A stretch of 64,000 nucleotides of DNA from Myxococcales bacterium. Lineage in GTDB: Bacteria; Myxococcota_A; Polyangia; Polyangiales; Polyangiaceae. Position 1 is the stretch's first letter. The number at the start of each line of letters is the position of its first letter. The stretch is from contig JADKKK010000034.1 in assembly GCA_016720545.1 (NCBI GenBank), positions 124,001-188,000 of the forward strand, written 5' to 3'. The notes under the pieces were generated by a model. It ran no database searches and was not told the origin of the DNA. It saw only the letters and a list, made by a program, of their open reading frames with translations. This document shows, one piece after another, positions 1-8,761 of the stretch. The position numbers were made by a program, and so were the translations under genes.

Positions 1-1559
1 GCCGCCTTCGGCTCTTTCGGCTCGGGCTTCGCGGCCACCGGCTTGGGGGCCGCGGCTACAGCGACAGGCTTCGGCTCTGGCTTTGTGGCGACGGGCTTCG
101 GCTCCGGCTTCGCCGCGGCGACCGGCTTCTCGGGCTTGGGAGGCGGAGCAGGCTTGGCCGACACCGCCTTGGGCTCCGGCGCCGCGGCGACGGCGGGCGG
201 AGGCGGAGACGCTGCCGCGACCCCCACCCCTCCCGAGCCCAGAGCGGGCTGCACCGGCGCGGCGATGGGCGGGTTGACCGGCTGGACTGGCTGCCCGGCG
301 GCGACTTGCGCCGTTGGGGGGGGCGCCACCGGGATCGCGGGCTGGGCCGCGAGAACGCCCACCTGCACGCCCTGGCCGGGCGGCGCGATCTGGCCTGCCT
401 GCGCACCTTGACCCGGCTGCGCGATCGGACCGGTCTGCGCGCCCTGACCCGCTGCCGGGGTCACGGCGTCAGCCGTTGCGCGCGCGCCCGGCGCTCGCGA
501 CGGGTCCACGAAGGCGGCCACCGTCGGCGAGCCGCGGAGCACGAACGCGGCGAGCGCGGCGGCCGCGCCAACCCCGACGAGCGCCATCGCCCAGACCCGA
601 GCGGGCTTCGGAGCCGCATGCGACGTGGAGAGAGCCATCGCCGGCGGGTCGAGCGGACGCACGGGGGGCACGGAGAAATGCGCAGGAGACGCGAACGGAG
701 CGTGCGACTGCGGCGCCAAGGACGGCACCGGGCCGCTCTGCATCGACGGAGGCATGCCGCCCATCGCTGGGACCGGCCCGGACCGCATGGCCGGCGGAAG
801 GCTGGCGCCCGGAGCGAGGCCCATGGGCGGCTGCGAGCGCGAGACCATGGGCGCTGAAGTGACGGGCGAGAAACTGTGCGGCGCGCTGGGCGCCGGCATG
901 GGGGCGGAGTGAACCGGGAACGGCTGCGGCTGCGCGTGGACCATCGGGGCAGGCGCCACCTGGGGCGGCGGCATCACGGGCGCGGGGGCGGGGATCTGCG
1001 CGGGCCCGGGGCCGAGCTGAACTGTGAAGTCGGGCGCGTTCGCGCCGGTCTCGTGGTCCTCATCGAGCACCGCGGCCGACATCGAGAGCGAGACCTCGGC
1101 GCGCGGATCGAGGCGCACGACCGGAGGCTCCTTGCCTCGGGGCTGCGCCTGCACCGCCGGGGCCGCGCGGCCGCGGCGCGGCATATGACGAATCTGCGTG
1201 TGGCTGTCTTCTTCTTCGGGCTCGGATGGCGCCGGCGGGCGCACGTAGTGGAGCGCGGTGGCGGTCTCGCCTGTCTCTTCGAAGGCGTGGGCGGCCGGCT
1301 TCTTCGCGGGCGACGCCATGAACGTGGTCACCTCTTCGTCGGAGCGCGAGGCTTGGAACGGACGAAGAGGGGGCGGTGCGGCGTCTTCCTCGAAGCGATC
1401 GACGCGCGGCTGGGATCGTGCGGGCGGAGGCACGGCACGGCTCGAGCGCTGCAACGCTCGGTCGCTCGGGTCCCCGTCCGGAGCGTCGTCACGCGAATCA
1501 CGACCAGGTCGCTTGTTGAATGGGAGCACAGAGCCTCCGGGACGCAGACGGCGCACCAC
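1..1559 (-). CDS. Proline/alanine-rich single-pass membrane protein (C-terminus cut by window edge)
   Basis: At least 519 codons are open to the left edge, so the C-terminus is missing. The first ~320 residues are low-complexity Pro/Ala/Met/Ser-rich, probably cytoplasmic. One hydrophobic helix follows at about residues 320-341 (WAMALVGVGAAAALAAFVL), then a Pro/Gln/Ala tail that becomes repeats of the type KPEPKPVA near position 1. I chose GTG 1559 because GGAGG lies 5 nt upstream and a TATGCT hexamer sits at 1578-1583; ATG 1592 and GTG 1529 are alternatives in the same frame. Many myxobacterial proteins with this layout end in an AgmX/PglI or TonB-type C-terminal domain, but that part would lie outside the window, so no function can be assigned. 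It diverges from the ABC exporter operon. Confidence 0.7.
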   Translation of the reverse strand, partial: MVRRLRPGGSVLPFNKRPGRDSRDDAPDGDPSDRALQRSSRAVPPPARSQPRVDRFEEDAAPPPLRPFQASRSDEEVTTFMASPAKKPAAHAFEETGETATALHYVRPPAPSEPEEEDSHTQIRHMPRRGRAAPAVQAQPRGKEPPVVRLDPRAEVSLSMSAAVLDEDHETGANAPDFTVQLGPGPAQIPAPAPVMPPPQVAPAPMVHAQPQPFPVHSAPMPAPSAPHSFSPVTSAPMVSRSQPPMGLAPGASLPPAMRSGPVPAMGGMPPSMQSGPVPSLAPQSHAPFASPAHFSVPPVRPLDPPAMALSTSHAAPKPARVWAMALVGVGAAAALAAFVLRGSPTVAAFVDPSRAPGARATADAVTPAAGQGAQTGPIAQPGQGAQAGQIAPPGQGVQVGVLAAQPAIPVAPPPTAQVAAGQPVQPVNPPIAAPVQPALGSGGVGVAAASPPPPAVAAAPEPKAVSAKPAPPPKPEKPVAAAKPEPKPVATKPEPKPVAVAAAPKPVAAKPEPKEPKA

Positions 1560-1798
1560 TTGCGCCTCCGTCAGACGAGCATAGCAGGCCATCGATGGAG
1601 TCGCTCGACGGGCGTGGCGCACGAATGTCAATTGAGTGGGAGAACCGCGCACACGTTCCGCTGGGAAGCGATCGCACCCGTGGGGCGTTTTCACCCCGCC
1701 GTACGAACCTGGAACATTTGGGCGGCGCGGGCGTCCATCCGCGGCGGCCGACGCGCTCGCGCGGTCCTCCCTCCCTCGTCACCGAGAGCGCCGAAACG

Positions 1799-3760
1799 AT
1801 GAGTCTCGCGTCGTCCCCCTCGTCCCGCGTGCGCCCCACGCTTCGCGCCCCCCGATGGCGCACCCTCCTTCGGCGCGCGTTGGCGCTCGCGGCCGGCGTT
1901 ACGGTGCTCTTTCTTACGGCTCACGCCGCCGCGAGCTCGCCGAATGGCACCGTCGACCACCTGAGCGTCCATCCCATCTTCGGGTCGGAGCTCACCGTGG
2001 CGGACGGGTGGGCCGACGTCATCGTGCGGGCCGGGACGCCGGCAGGAGTGCCCGCGGGCGGGGGTGGGCTCTGGGCGGTGAGCGGGAGCGCGCTCACCGC
2101 CCCGGTCGCGTTCGACGCCTTGCGGGCGCCGCAGGTCGTGCCGGCCCATAGCTTCCTCGGCGGGATCGACGTGGTGCTCGCCGATGCGCACGGGGCGCGG
2201 ATCGCGACCGGGAGCGCGCGCACCGAGACGCGCACTGCGCCTTCCCTGCTGATCTGGTCGACCGTCACGTCGCTCGGGCTGGACCTGCGGGGCAGCGAGA
2301 TCGAGGGACGACGCGACCGCGGCGTCGACCTCAAGCTCCGCATTGGATGGGTGGAGCGCGACCCCCGCACGGGCGCGGCCCTGGCCCCCGACAGCGCGGC
2401 CGTCTACGCGGCGGTCGACGTGGTGCTGCTGCGGGCCGAGGATCTCGCCGCGCTCCACGGTGGGCCCCTCGCCGCGCTCACGACGTGGGTGCTCGGAGGT
2501 GGCACGCTCGCCGTGGTGCCCGGGGCGCGTGATCTCACCGACACGCCGCTCGTCGCCATGGTCGGCGGCGCCATTCGCCACACGACCGGCACCGACGAGC
2601 GCCCCGCAGGGTTCCGCGGAGGCAACCTCCGCGACGACGCGCTGGGCGCCGTCGCAAGCTACGGGCTCGGCGAGGTCTATCTGCTCGACTTCGACCCGCT
2701 CTGGTTCGATCACGACGCCGAGAGCTACGCGCGCGTTCGCGAGCTCGTGGCGCGCGGCTTCCGTCGACGCTCGCTGCCTGCCTTCGCACACGCACCCGAG
2801 GGGCGCGACCCCAACGCTGCCGTGGTGCGGGCCCTCGATCCGAACCAGGGCCACGGTCGCGCCCTCGCCCTGGCGGCGCTCGTCCTCACCGCTTACGCCG
2901 TGCTCGCCGGCCCCGTCGTTCACCTCCGCGCCCGCAGGAGGCGACGGCCGCTCGCCCCGCTCGCGCAGGTGCCCCTGCTCTCGGCGGGCGCGTTCGCGCT
3001 GATCGTCGTCATCGGCGTCGTGTCGAAGGGGATCGCCGGTCGCGCGAGGCACCTGACCTTCGTCGAGAGCGGCGCGGGGCTCTCGCGCGGGACCGGCGTG
3101 GCGTACAGGAGCTTCTTCGCGGGCCGCACGACCCGCCTGGCCGTGCCAAGCCTCTCGCCGGGAGGGCGACTGGCGCTGGTCGACCGCCACGACGGCGCGG
3201 CGCTCGACGGCCCGCACGGCCTCGCTCCGTCGAGCCTGACGCTGCGGCCTTGGCGGACGGTCGTCGTGCAGGAGGTCGGATTCACGTACGAGCTCGGGGG
3301 CGGCGTGACGATTCGCCGCCTGCCGGACGGGCGCCTCATCGTGCGAAACGCCACGGGGCGCGCCCTCCGGGACGCGATCCTCGCCGACGGGCCGAGCGCG
3401 ACCTACCTCGGAAGCATCGAGAGCGGCGCGGCGGCCACGTTCTCCGAGGGCCGCGCTCTCCGCCGGGACTTCGAGGATCCGCGGCGCGACTTGCCGCAAG
3501 CCATCGAGGAGCCGCAGTGGGCTTTGCGGCTCGCTTCATACTACCTGGGAGCGGCCATCGGTGGTGACGAGGGCGAGCGCGTTCGTGCGACCTGGCAGCT
3601 CGCCGAGGGGGTCGCCGCTGGGAGCGACTTCTGGTCGGCGGAAGGCCCGGTGTTGATCGCGGAGCTCGAAGGGCCTTCGTCGACCACTCACGACGGTGGC
3701 TTGCGACTCGAGAGCGACCGTGTCCTGCTGCGCGTCGTCGGCGAGGGAGGCGCGCCGTGA
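1799..3760 (+). CDS. Exported membrane protein, first gene of an ABC exporter operon
   Basis: 653 residues. An Arg-rich N-terminus is followed by a hydrophobic stretch at about residues 27-44 (signal peptide or anchor), a large extracytoplasmic region, and two hydrophobic helices near residues 355-378 and 393-412, then a beta-rich C-terminal third. I recognise no catalytic motif. ATG 1799 is chosen because the frame upstream is Arg-rich and not signal-like, and the signal segment starts right after this ATG. Its TGA overlaps the GTG of the ATPase gene, so translation is probably coupled. Position and topology suggest an accessory subunit of the exporter, comparable in context to large membrane proteins that accompany GldA/GldF-like transporters; this is inference from context. 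Confidence 0.8.
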   Translation: MSLASSPSSRVRPTLRAPRWRTLLRRALALAAGVTVLFLTAHAAASSPNGTVDHLSVHPIFGSELTVADGWADVIVRAGTPAGVPAGGGGLWAVSGSALTAPVAFDALRAPQVVPAHSFLGGIDVVLADAHGARIATGSARTETRTAPSLLIWSTVTSLGLDLRGSEIEGRRDRGVDLKLRIGWVERDPRTGAALAPDSAAVYAAVDVVLLRAEDLAALHGGPLAALTTWVLGGGTLAVVPGARDLTDTPLVAMVGGAIRHTTGTDERPAGFRGGNLRDDALGAVASYGLGEVYLLDFDPLWFDHDAESYARVRELVARGFRRRSLPAFAHAPEGRDPNAAVVRALDPNQGHGRALALAALVLTAYAVLAGPVVHLRARRRRRPLAPLAQVPLLSAGAFALIVVIGVVSKGIAGRARHLTFVESGAGLSRGTGVAYRSFFAGRTTRLAVPSLSPGGRLALVDRHDGAALDGPHGLAPSSLTLRPWRTVVVQEVGFTYELGGGVTIRRLPDGRLIVRNATGRALRDAILADGPSATYLGSIESGAAATFSEGRALRRDFEDPRRDLPQAIEEPQWALRLASYYLGAAIGGDEGERVRATWQLAEGVAAGSDFWSAEGPVLIAELEGPSSTTHDGGLRLESDRVLLRVVGEGGAP

Positions 3761-4776
3761 GCGCCGACGCGAAGCCCCGACCCGCGATCCACGTGCGCCA
3801 GCTCGGCCACAGGTTCGGGCCCCACGAGGCGCTGAGAGGCGTCTCGTTCGACGTCGCGCCCGGCGAGATCTTTGGCTTCATCGGCCCGAACGGCGCCGGG
3901 AAGACCACCACGATCCGCGTGATGACGACGCTGCTCGAGCCCACCTCGGGCCGCGTCGAGATCGAGGGCCTCGACGTGAGCGTCGACCCGGAGAGGGTGC
4001 GGCGGCTCATCGGCTATATGCCGGACCACCCGGGGGTCTACGAGCAGGTGACGGTGCGTGAGTACCTCGAGTTCTTCGCCGACGCGTACGACGTGTCGGG
4101 CGGCGGCCGCGACTACGCCGCAGTGGAGGCCGTGCTCGAGCTCACGGATCTCACGAGGCTCGAGGACAAGCTCGTCGCCGCACTCTCGAAGGGGATGCAG
4201 CAGCGGCTCCAGCTGGGCCGCGTGCTCCTCCACGATCCGAGGGTCCTCATCCTGGACGAGCCCGCGAGCGATCTCGACCCGCGGGCCCGGATCGAGATGC
4301 GCGACTTGCTCGTCGAGCTGCGCGCGATGGGGAAGACCATCTTTCTCTCGAGCCACATCCTCACCGAGCTGGCGGACGTGTGCACCTCCGTGGCGATCCT
4401 CGAGCGCGGATCGCTCGTCGTCGCGGGCCCGATCGCCGAGATCGCCGATCGGCTCGCGGCCGCGCGCGCGGCGCCTGACGACCTCCGGTGCGCCCTCCCG
4501 CCCGAGGCGCCGAGGTGCACGAGGTGCACGCTCCGGCTCAGGGTGCGCGGAGACGACGCGGCGGTGGCGCGGGCCCTCGTGGGAGCCGCGTTCGTCTCGA
4601 AGGTGGGGCCCGGGCCCGCGGGGAGCGTCAGCGTCACGTACTTCGGCCGCGACTCCGAGGTGGAGGAGATCGTGCGACGGCTCGTCGCAGCGGGCGTGGG
4701 CGTGCTTGGCGTGGAGCCTGAGCGAAGCGAGCTCGAGCGCATTTTCCTGGAAGTGACGAGAGGAGATCTGCAGTGA
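3757..4776 (+). CDS. ABC transporter ATP-binding protein
   Basis: 339 residues, the cytoplasmic ATPase of an ABC-2-type exporter. Walker A GPNGAGKTT is at about residues 43-51, the signature LSKGMQQR near 143, Walker B LILDEPASDLDP near 164-175, and the H-loop SSHILTELADV near 199. About 110 residues beyond the nucleotide-binding domain form a C-terminal extension as in DUF4162/GldA/CcmA-like exporters, the likely permease contact. The GTG start overlaps the stop of the upstream gene (GTGA), and its own stop overlaps the permease start in the same way. The substrate is not shown by sequence. Assignment to the family is firm. Confidence 0.95.
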   Translation: MSADAKPRPAIHVRQLGHRFGPHEALRGVSFDVAPGEIFGFIGPNGAGKTTTIRVMTTLLEPTSGRVEIEGLDVSVDPERVRRLIGYMPDHPGVYEQVTVREYLEFFADAYDVSGGGRDYAAVEAVLELTDLTRLEDKLVAALSKGMQQRLQLGRVLLHDPRVLILDEPASDLDPRARIEMRDLLVELRAMGKTIFLSSHILTELADVCTSVAILERGSLVVAGPIAEIADRLAAARAAPDDLRCALPPEAPRCTRCTLRLRVRGDDAAVARALVGAAFVSKVGPGPAGSVSVTYFGRDSEVEEIVRRLVAAGVGVLGVEPERSELERIFLEVTRGDLQ

Positions 4777-6389
4777 GGCCCCATCCCCCATCGCCTGCTC
4801 GCGCTCTCGACGCTTGGGTCCCGCGCCTCGGTCCGCCGGACCCGGTCTGGATGCGCGAGATGCGACAGGCCCAACGCGTCGCGCGGACGCCGTGGGTGCT
4901 GCTCGGTCTCACGCTCGCGCTGTCCTTCTGCCTCTGTGCGCTGGGCGCGATGGCGGCCAGTGCGGAGCGGGCCGACCCCGCGAAGGTGGGGAGCACGCTC
5001 TTCCAGGTGTTCTTCTCCGTCTCCTATGCCGTGGTCGCGATCGTCGGTCCCGCCGTGGCGGCGAACGGCATCGCCGCCGAGCGCGAGGGACGCACCTGGG
5101 AGGCGGTGCTGCTCGCCGGCCTCGACGCGCCGAAGCTCGCGCGGGGCAAATTCCTCGCCGCGTACACCACGCTCTCCCTCTACGTCGTGACGCTCGCGCC
5201 GGTGGGCGCGCTGTGCTTTCTCTTCGGGGGCGTCACGGCGCTCGAGCTGCTCCTCGCGTTCGGGCTCCTCTTCGCGTTCGCCGCCCTCGCGGTGTGGTGC
5301 GGGCTCGCGGTGAGCTCGCTCATGACCCACCTGCGCGGCGCGCTCGTCGCGACACTGGCGCTCGCCGCTGCGGTCGGCCCGGGGCTGTACCTCGTCTTCG
5401 GCCTCGCGGCCGGTCGGCTCGCGCACGATCGGTGGTCCGAGATCGACGGCGACTCCCCGGTCTGGCTGCCACTCGCCCTCGCGCGGGCCGATTTCAGCGT
5501 GGACTACCTCGTGTGGCTCGTGCTCGTTCCCGCCGCCGCCCTCCTCGGCACCGCGAGCTTCCTCCATGGCGTCACGGTGGCGAACCTGAAGGAAGAGAGC
5601 GACGACCGCTCGACCGGGCTCAAGCGGTGGACGCTGTTTTCGGCGCCCGTGGTGATCGGCATCGCCGCTGCGCTCACGGCGCTCAGCGAGCGACACAGAG
5701 GCGACACGGCCGTGGTCGCGACATGCGGAGCGTTCGCGTACTTGAGCTTCCTGACGCTGCTGTTCCTGCGAGAGCCCCTCGGTCCCTCGCGACGCGTGAG
5801 GGTGCGATGGGACCGGGAGGGCGCCTCCGCGCTCACGCGGTGGCTAGGGCCCGGGATCACGTCCTCAGCTCGGCTGGTGCAGCTCGCCACGCTCGCGGTC
5901 AGCGGGACGGTCGCGGCGACGGCCTGCGCCTCCCTCAACGACCTCTCGCGGGCGCGCGGGAGCGTGCTCGCCCTCGCCGTCGGCGGCGCGGCGTTCCTGT
6001 TCTTCCTCATCGGGCTCGGCCAAGCGCTCCGCGCCCGAGGGTTGGCGGTCGGGGTGACGAGGGCCGTCGTCGTCGCGGCCGCGCTCGTGGCGACCATGGC
6101 GCCGTGGTTCGTCGTCCTCGTCGCCGCGGGCGGCGGGGACAAGGCCCCCCTCATGCCGCTCGCCTCCCCCAGCCCGTTCTATGCATTCTACATGGGTGAC
6201 CAGGTGGACCTCTCCAGCGCGACGCGGATGCGCGCGATCGGATGCGGCCTGTGCGCCGACGTGGCGTGGGCGCTGCTGGGCCTCGCGCTCAGCGCGTACG
6301 CCGCCCGCCGGGCGCGGGCGCTCTGTCGGCGCGGCACCGGTGGAGGAGACCTGACGCCGCGCGACGAGCGGGCGCGGCGGGACCTCTAG
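4773..6389 (+). CDS. ABC-2-type transporter permease
   Basis: 538 residues with roughly a dozen hydrophobic segments and short loops, coupled by GTGA overlap to the ATPase gene. The first helix (about residues 30-60) is followed by a second with small residues and the segment GIAAEREGRTWEAVLLAGL, which resembles the cytoplasmic coupling loop of ABC-2 permeases (E-R-E-x-G-T-x-E). The C-terminal half repeats a multi-helix bundle, making it larger than the usual ~300-residue permease. With the two upstream genes it makes a complete exporter of unknown substrate. The gene ends 44 bp from the convergent kinase gene; I see no clear intrinsic terminator in that gap. Confidence 0.88.
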   Translation: MRPHPPSPARALDAWVPRLGPPDPVWMREMRQAQRVARTPWVLLGLTLALSFCLCALGAMAASAERADPAKVGSTLFQVFFSVSYAVVAIVGPAVAANGIAAEREGRTWEAVLLAGLDAPKLARGKFLAAYTTLSLYVVTLAPVGALCFLFGGVTALELLLAFGLLFAFAALAVWCGLAVSSLMTHLRGALVATLALAAAVGPGLYLVFGLAAGRLAHDRWSEIDGDSPVWLPLALARADFSVDYLVWLVLVPAAALLGTASFLHGVTVANLKEESDDRSTGLKRWTLFSAPVVIGIAAALTALSERHRGDTAVVATCGAFAYLSFLTLLFLREPLGPSRRVRVRWDREGASALTRWLGPGITSSARLVQLATLAVSGTVAATACASLNDLSRARGSVLALAVGGAAFLFFLIGLGQALRARGLAVGVTRAVVVAAALVATMAPWFVVLVAAGGGDKAPLMPLASPSPFYAFYMGDQVDLSSATRMRAIGCGLCADVAWALLGLALSAYAARRARALCRRGTGGGDLTPRDERARRDL

Positions 6390-6433
6390 AAGTGAGGAGT
6401 CGGCCTCTTGGGCGAAGGCCGCGTGGGCAGCAC

Positions 6434-7759
6434 CTACCGCAGGGCCACGAGCGCGACGATGGCGGCCGCGACGAGGAAGAGCGCGGCGATGGCGGGCACG
6501 ATCCACACCGGGGTCTTGTTGACCACGACCGGCGGCGGCGGCGCGGCGGACGGGGGGCGGGGCGCATAGAACTCGGCCGGGGGCGGGGCCAGCTCCGGCA
6601 CCGGCGGCGCGGGCGTGGGGGGGCGCTCGGAGACCCGCGGGGGCGCCGCGGCGAAGGGGTCCGGGGCCGCCGAGAGGCGGGCCGCGAAGGGGTCGCCCTG
6701 CGCGTCGGCGCGCGCCGCCGGCTGAGAGGCCTCGAGGGTCGCGGCGAGCTCCGCGAGGGCCGTCCGCGCCCAGTCGTGGTGCGTGCCGGTCAGGCCGTAG
6801 GCGTGCCCCAACGCGTCGGCGAAGGCGCCCACGGTGGCCTGCCGGTGGTTCGGGTTCTTCGCGAGGGCGAGCTCCATGACCTCGTCCATCGCCGCGGGGA
6901 TGGCGTACTTCGCCTTGCGTCCCGCCACCGTGGGGGGCGGCGGGTCCTCGGTCAGGATGGCGAGGAGGATCGATGGGCCGTTGTTGCCCGAGAACGGGAC
7001 GGTGCCCACGATGCACTCGTACGAGATGGCGGCGAGGGCGAACACGTCCGCGCGGGAGTCGAGCGTCTCGAGCCCCTGGGCCTGCTCGGGCGCCATGTAG
7101 AACGGCGATCCGATCGTGGTGCCCATCACGGTCAGCTTCGGAGCGTTGGCGTTCTTGTCCTTCACGGAGCCAAAATCGAGAATTTTGGTGCGATCCCCGT
7201 CGCGCGCGCCGCACATGAAGAGGTTGTCGGGCTTCAGGTCGCGGTGGATGAACTGGCTCGCATGCGCGGCGTCGAGGCCGATCGCCACCTGCGCCACCAT
7301 CCGCACCACCTTCGCGGGGGCCAGGTACTTGTCGCGCTTCAGCACGACGCGCAGCTCTTCGCCCTCGAGGAACTCCATGACGAGGAGCCACACCCCGTTC
7401 ACTTCGTCGCGCTGGAAATCGAGCACGCGGACGACGTAGTCGTTCACGAGCATGCTGGAGATCTCGTACTCGCGCTTGAAGCGGGCGAGCGAGACCTCGT
7501 CGCGCGCCACGTCGTCGTGGAGCACCTTGATCGCGATGCGCGTGTCGGTCGGGATGTCGATGCCCTCGTAGACGCGCCCCATGCCGCCGTCCGCCACGAT
7601 TCGGCGGACCTCGTAGCGCCCGAAGATGAGCGCCCCGACGCGCGGGTCGTCCTTGTTCGCGGCGCGGAGGGAGGACGCCGCGACGAGGCCCTCGCCGTCG
7701 TGCGCACAAAACGACGCGTCCTCGGGGAAGCTGCGAAAGCACTTCGGGCAGCTCTTCAC
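6434..7759 (-). CDS. Serine/threonine protein kinase with N-terminal zinc ribbon and C-terminal membrane anchor
   Basis: 441 residues. The N-terminus MKSCPKCFRSFPEDASFC is a single-ribbon zinc-binding start typical of a myxobacterial kinase group. The Hanks kinase domain spans about residues 47-310, with GGMGRVYEG (P-loop), IAIKVL (Lys), HRDLKPDN (catalytic loop), DFG, and the APE element MAPEQ. A Pro/Ala-rich linker leads to one transmembrane helix at about 417-439, leaving almost nothing outside, so there is no visible extracytoplasmic sensor. GTG start with GGAG about 8 nt upstream. It lies 34 nt downstream of the zinc-ribbon coiled-coil gene, probably in one operon. Confidence 0.95.
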   Translation of the reverse strand: MKSCPKCFRSFPEDASFCAHDGEGLVAASSLRAANKDDPRVGALIFGRYEVRRIVADGGMGRVYEGIDIPTDTRIAIKVLHDDVARDEVSLARFKREYEISSMLVNDYVVRVLDFQRDEVNGVWLLVMEFLEGEELRVVLKRDKYLAPAKVVRMVAQVAIGLDAAHASQFIHRDLKPDNLFMCGARDGDRTKILDFGSVKDKNANAPKLTVMGTTIGSPFYMAPEQAQGLETLDSRADVFALAAISYECIVGTVPFSGNNGPSILLAILTEDPPPPTVAGRKAKYAIPAAMDEVMELALAKNPNHRQATVGAFADALGHAYGLTGTHHDWARTALAELAATLEASQPAARADAQGDPFAARLSAAPDPFAAAPPRVSERPPTPAPPVPELAPPPAEFYAPRPPSAAPPPPVVVNKTPVWIVPAIAALFLVAAAIVALVALR

Positions 7760-7793
7760 GGGCTCGCTCCAGGGGGTTGGGGCGCGGGGTTGC

Positions 7794-8525
7794 TCACGAG
7801 GAGACGCTCGGCGCCACCGGCGGCGCGAAGTAAATGAGGCGGTTGCACGAAGGGCACTGCTCGATCATCGGCTCGCGGCGCAGGCGGTGGAACAGCTGCG
7901 GGGGCAGCGCGATGTTGCACGCCGTGCAGGTGCCGCTCGTCGTCTTGGCGAGCCCGGAGCCACGCTTCGCGCGGACCGCGTCGTAGCGCCGATAGACGAT
8001 CGTCGGGATCTGGCGGACCAGCGCCTCGCGACCGCCAGCCTTCGTGCCGTGCGTGGCCTCGAGCTCGCCCACGTTCGCCGCGATGAGCCCCTCCTTCTCG
8101 GCGAGCTCCGCGAGGATGCGGCCCTTCTCCTCCTCCGCCGTGGTGAGGGCGGCGCGGATGGCCTCGATCGACTTGCCGAAGCGCTCGACCTCTTCCTCGC
8201 GGTCACGCTGGAGCTTGCGCAGCTCTTCGAGCTCGCGCTGCACCGCGTTCGTCTCGCGCTCGGTGCGCGCGCGGTTCATCTTGTCGCGGGAGGCGTCGAG
8301 CTGCGCGGCCGTGGAGCGGGCCTCGGCGTACGCTTCGCCCCGGGCCTTCTCGGTCGACTCGAGGGCGGCGCGCTCCGCCGTGGCCTTGGCCTCGACGGCG
8401 GCGAGGGAGGTCTTGAGCCCCTCGAGCAGCGCGCGCTCGACGACGAGGGCGTCGCCAACGGTCTTCAGCTCGGAGTCGAGCTTGGCCAGCTCCTCGAGGG
8501 CACGAATCTGGTCGACGATGCTCAA
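7794..8525 (-). CDS. C4-type zinc-ribbon coiled-coil protein (CdsZ/DUF164 family)
   Basis: 243 residues. Residues 1-150 form a long heptad-rich coiled coil rich in Glu/Lys/Arg/Ala, followed by a C-terminal zinc ribbon with two Cys pairs (CTAC about residue 200 and CPSC about 225). This matches the zf-RING_7/DUF164 family, conserved in many bacteria and linked to nucleic-acid or membrane-associated roles without a settled function. The start is TTG at 8525, supported by AGGAG 8 nt upstream; no ATG or GTG fits better. It is the first gene of a unit with the downstream kinase. Confidence 0.88.
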   Translation of the reverse strand: MSIVDQIRALEELAKLDSELKTVGDALVVERALLEGLKTSLAAVEAKATAERAALESTEKARGEAYAEARSTAAQLDASRDKMNRARTERETNAVQRELEELRKLQRDREEEVERFGKSIEAIRAALTTAEEEKGRILAELAEKEGLIAANVGELEATHGTKAGGREALVRQIPTIVYRRYDAVRAKRGSGLAKTTSGTCTACNIALPPQLFHRLRREPMIEQCPSCNRLIYFAPPVAPSVSS

Positions 8526-8578
8526 AAGCAGATCTCCTGAATGAGGGGACCGGGCGCAGCGCGCGCGCGATCCGTTCG

Positions 8579-8652
8579 TAGGCCCACCTGGGTTCGAACC
8601 AGGAACAGCCCGGTTATGAGCCGGGGGCTCTGACCGATTGAGCTATAGGCCC
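8579..8652 (-). tRNA. tRNA with CAU anticodon (probable tRNA-Ile2; elongator Met possible)
   Basis: On the minus strand the cloverleaf is complete: acceptor GGGCCTA/TGGGCCT, D arm GCTC...GAGC, anticodon arm CCCGG-CTCATAA-CCGGG (anticodon CAT) and T arm CCTGG-TTCGAAC-CCAGG, discriminator A. The 5' half GGGCCTATAGCTCA resembles bacterial tRNA-Ile2, whose C34 is changed to lysidine, more than elongator tRNA-Met. The terminal pair would be G1-U72, which is unusual. No CCA is encoded, so it must be added post-transcriptionally. Confidence 0.92.
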
Positions 8653-8761
8653 GCTGCGACACGCCCGACCGAAAGTAGTCGAAGCCGGCGCGAGAAGGAA
8701 GGTTCGCCGCACGGCGGCACGCGAGAATCGGACGGGAACACGGGTTCAGCGCGCGCGCGGC

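Noticed and set aside
1691..3499. 602-codon minus-strand frame opposite the exporter gene
   Set aside because: It is an antisense shadow of the real plus-strand gene in GC-rich DNA and has no signal or motif.
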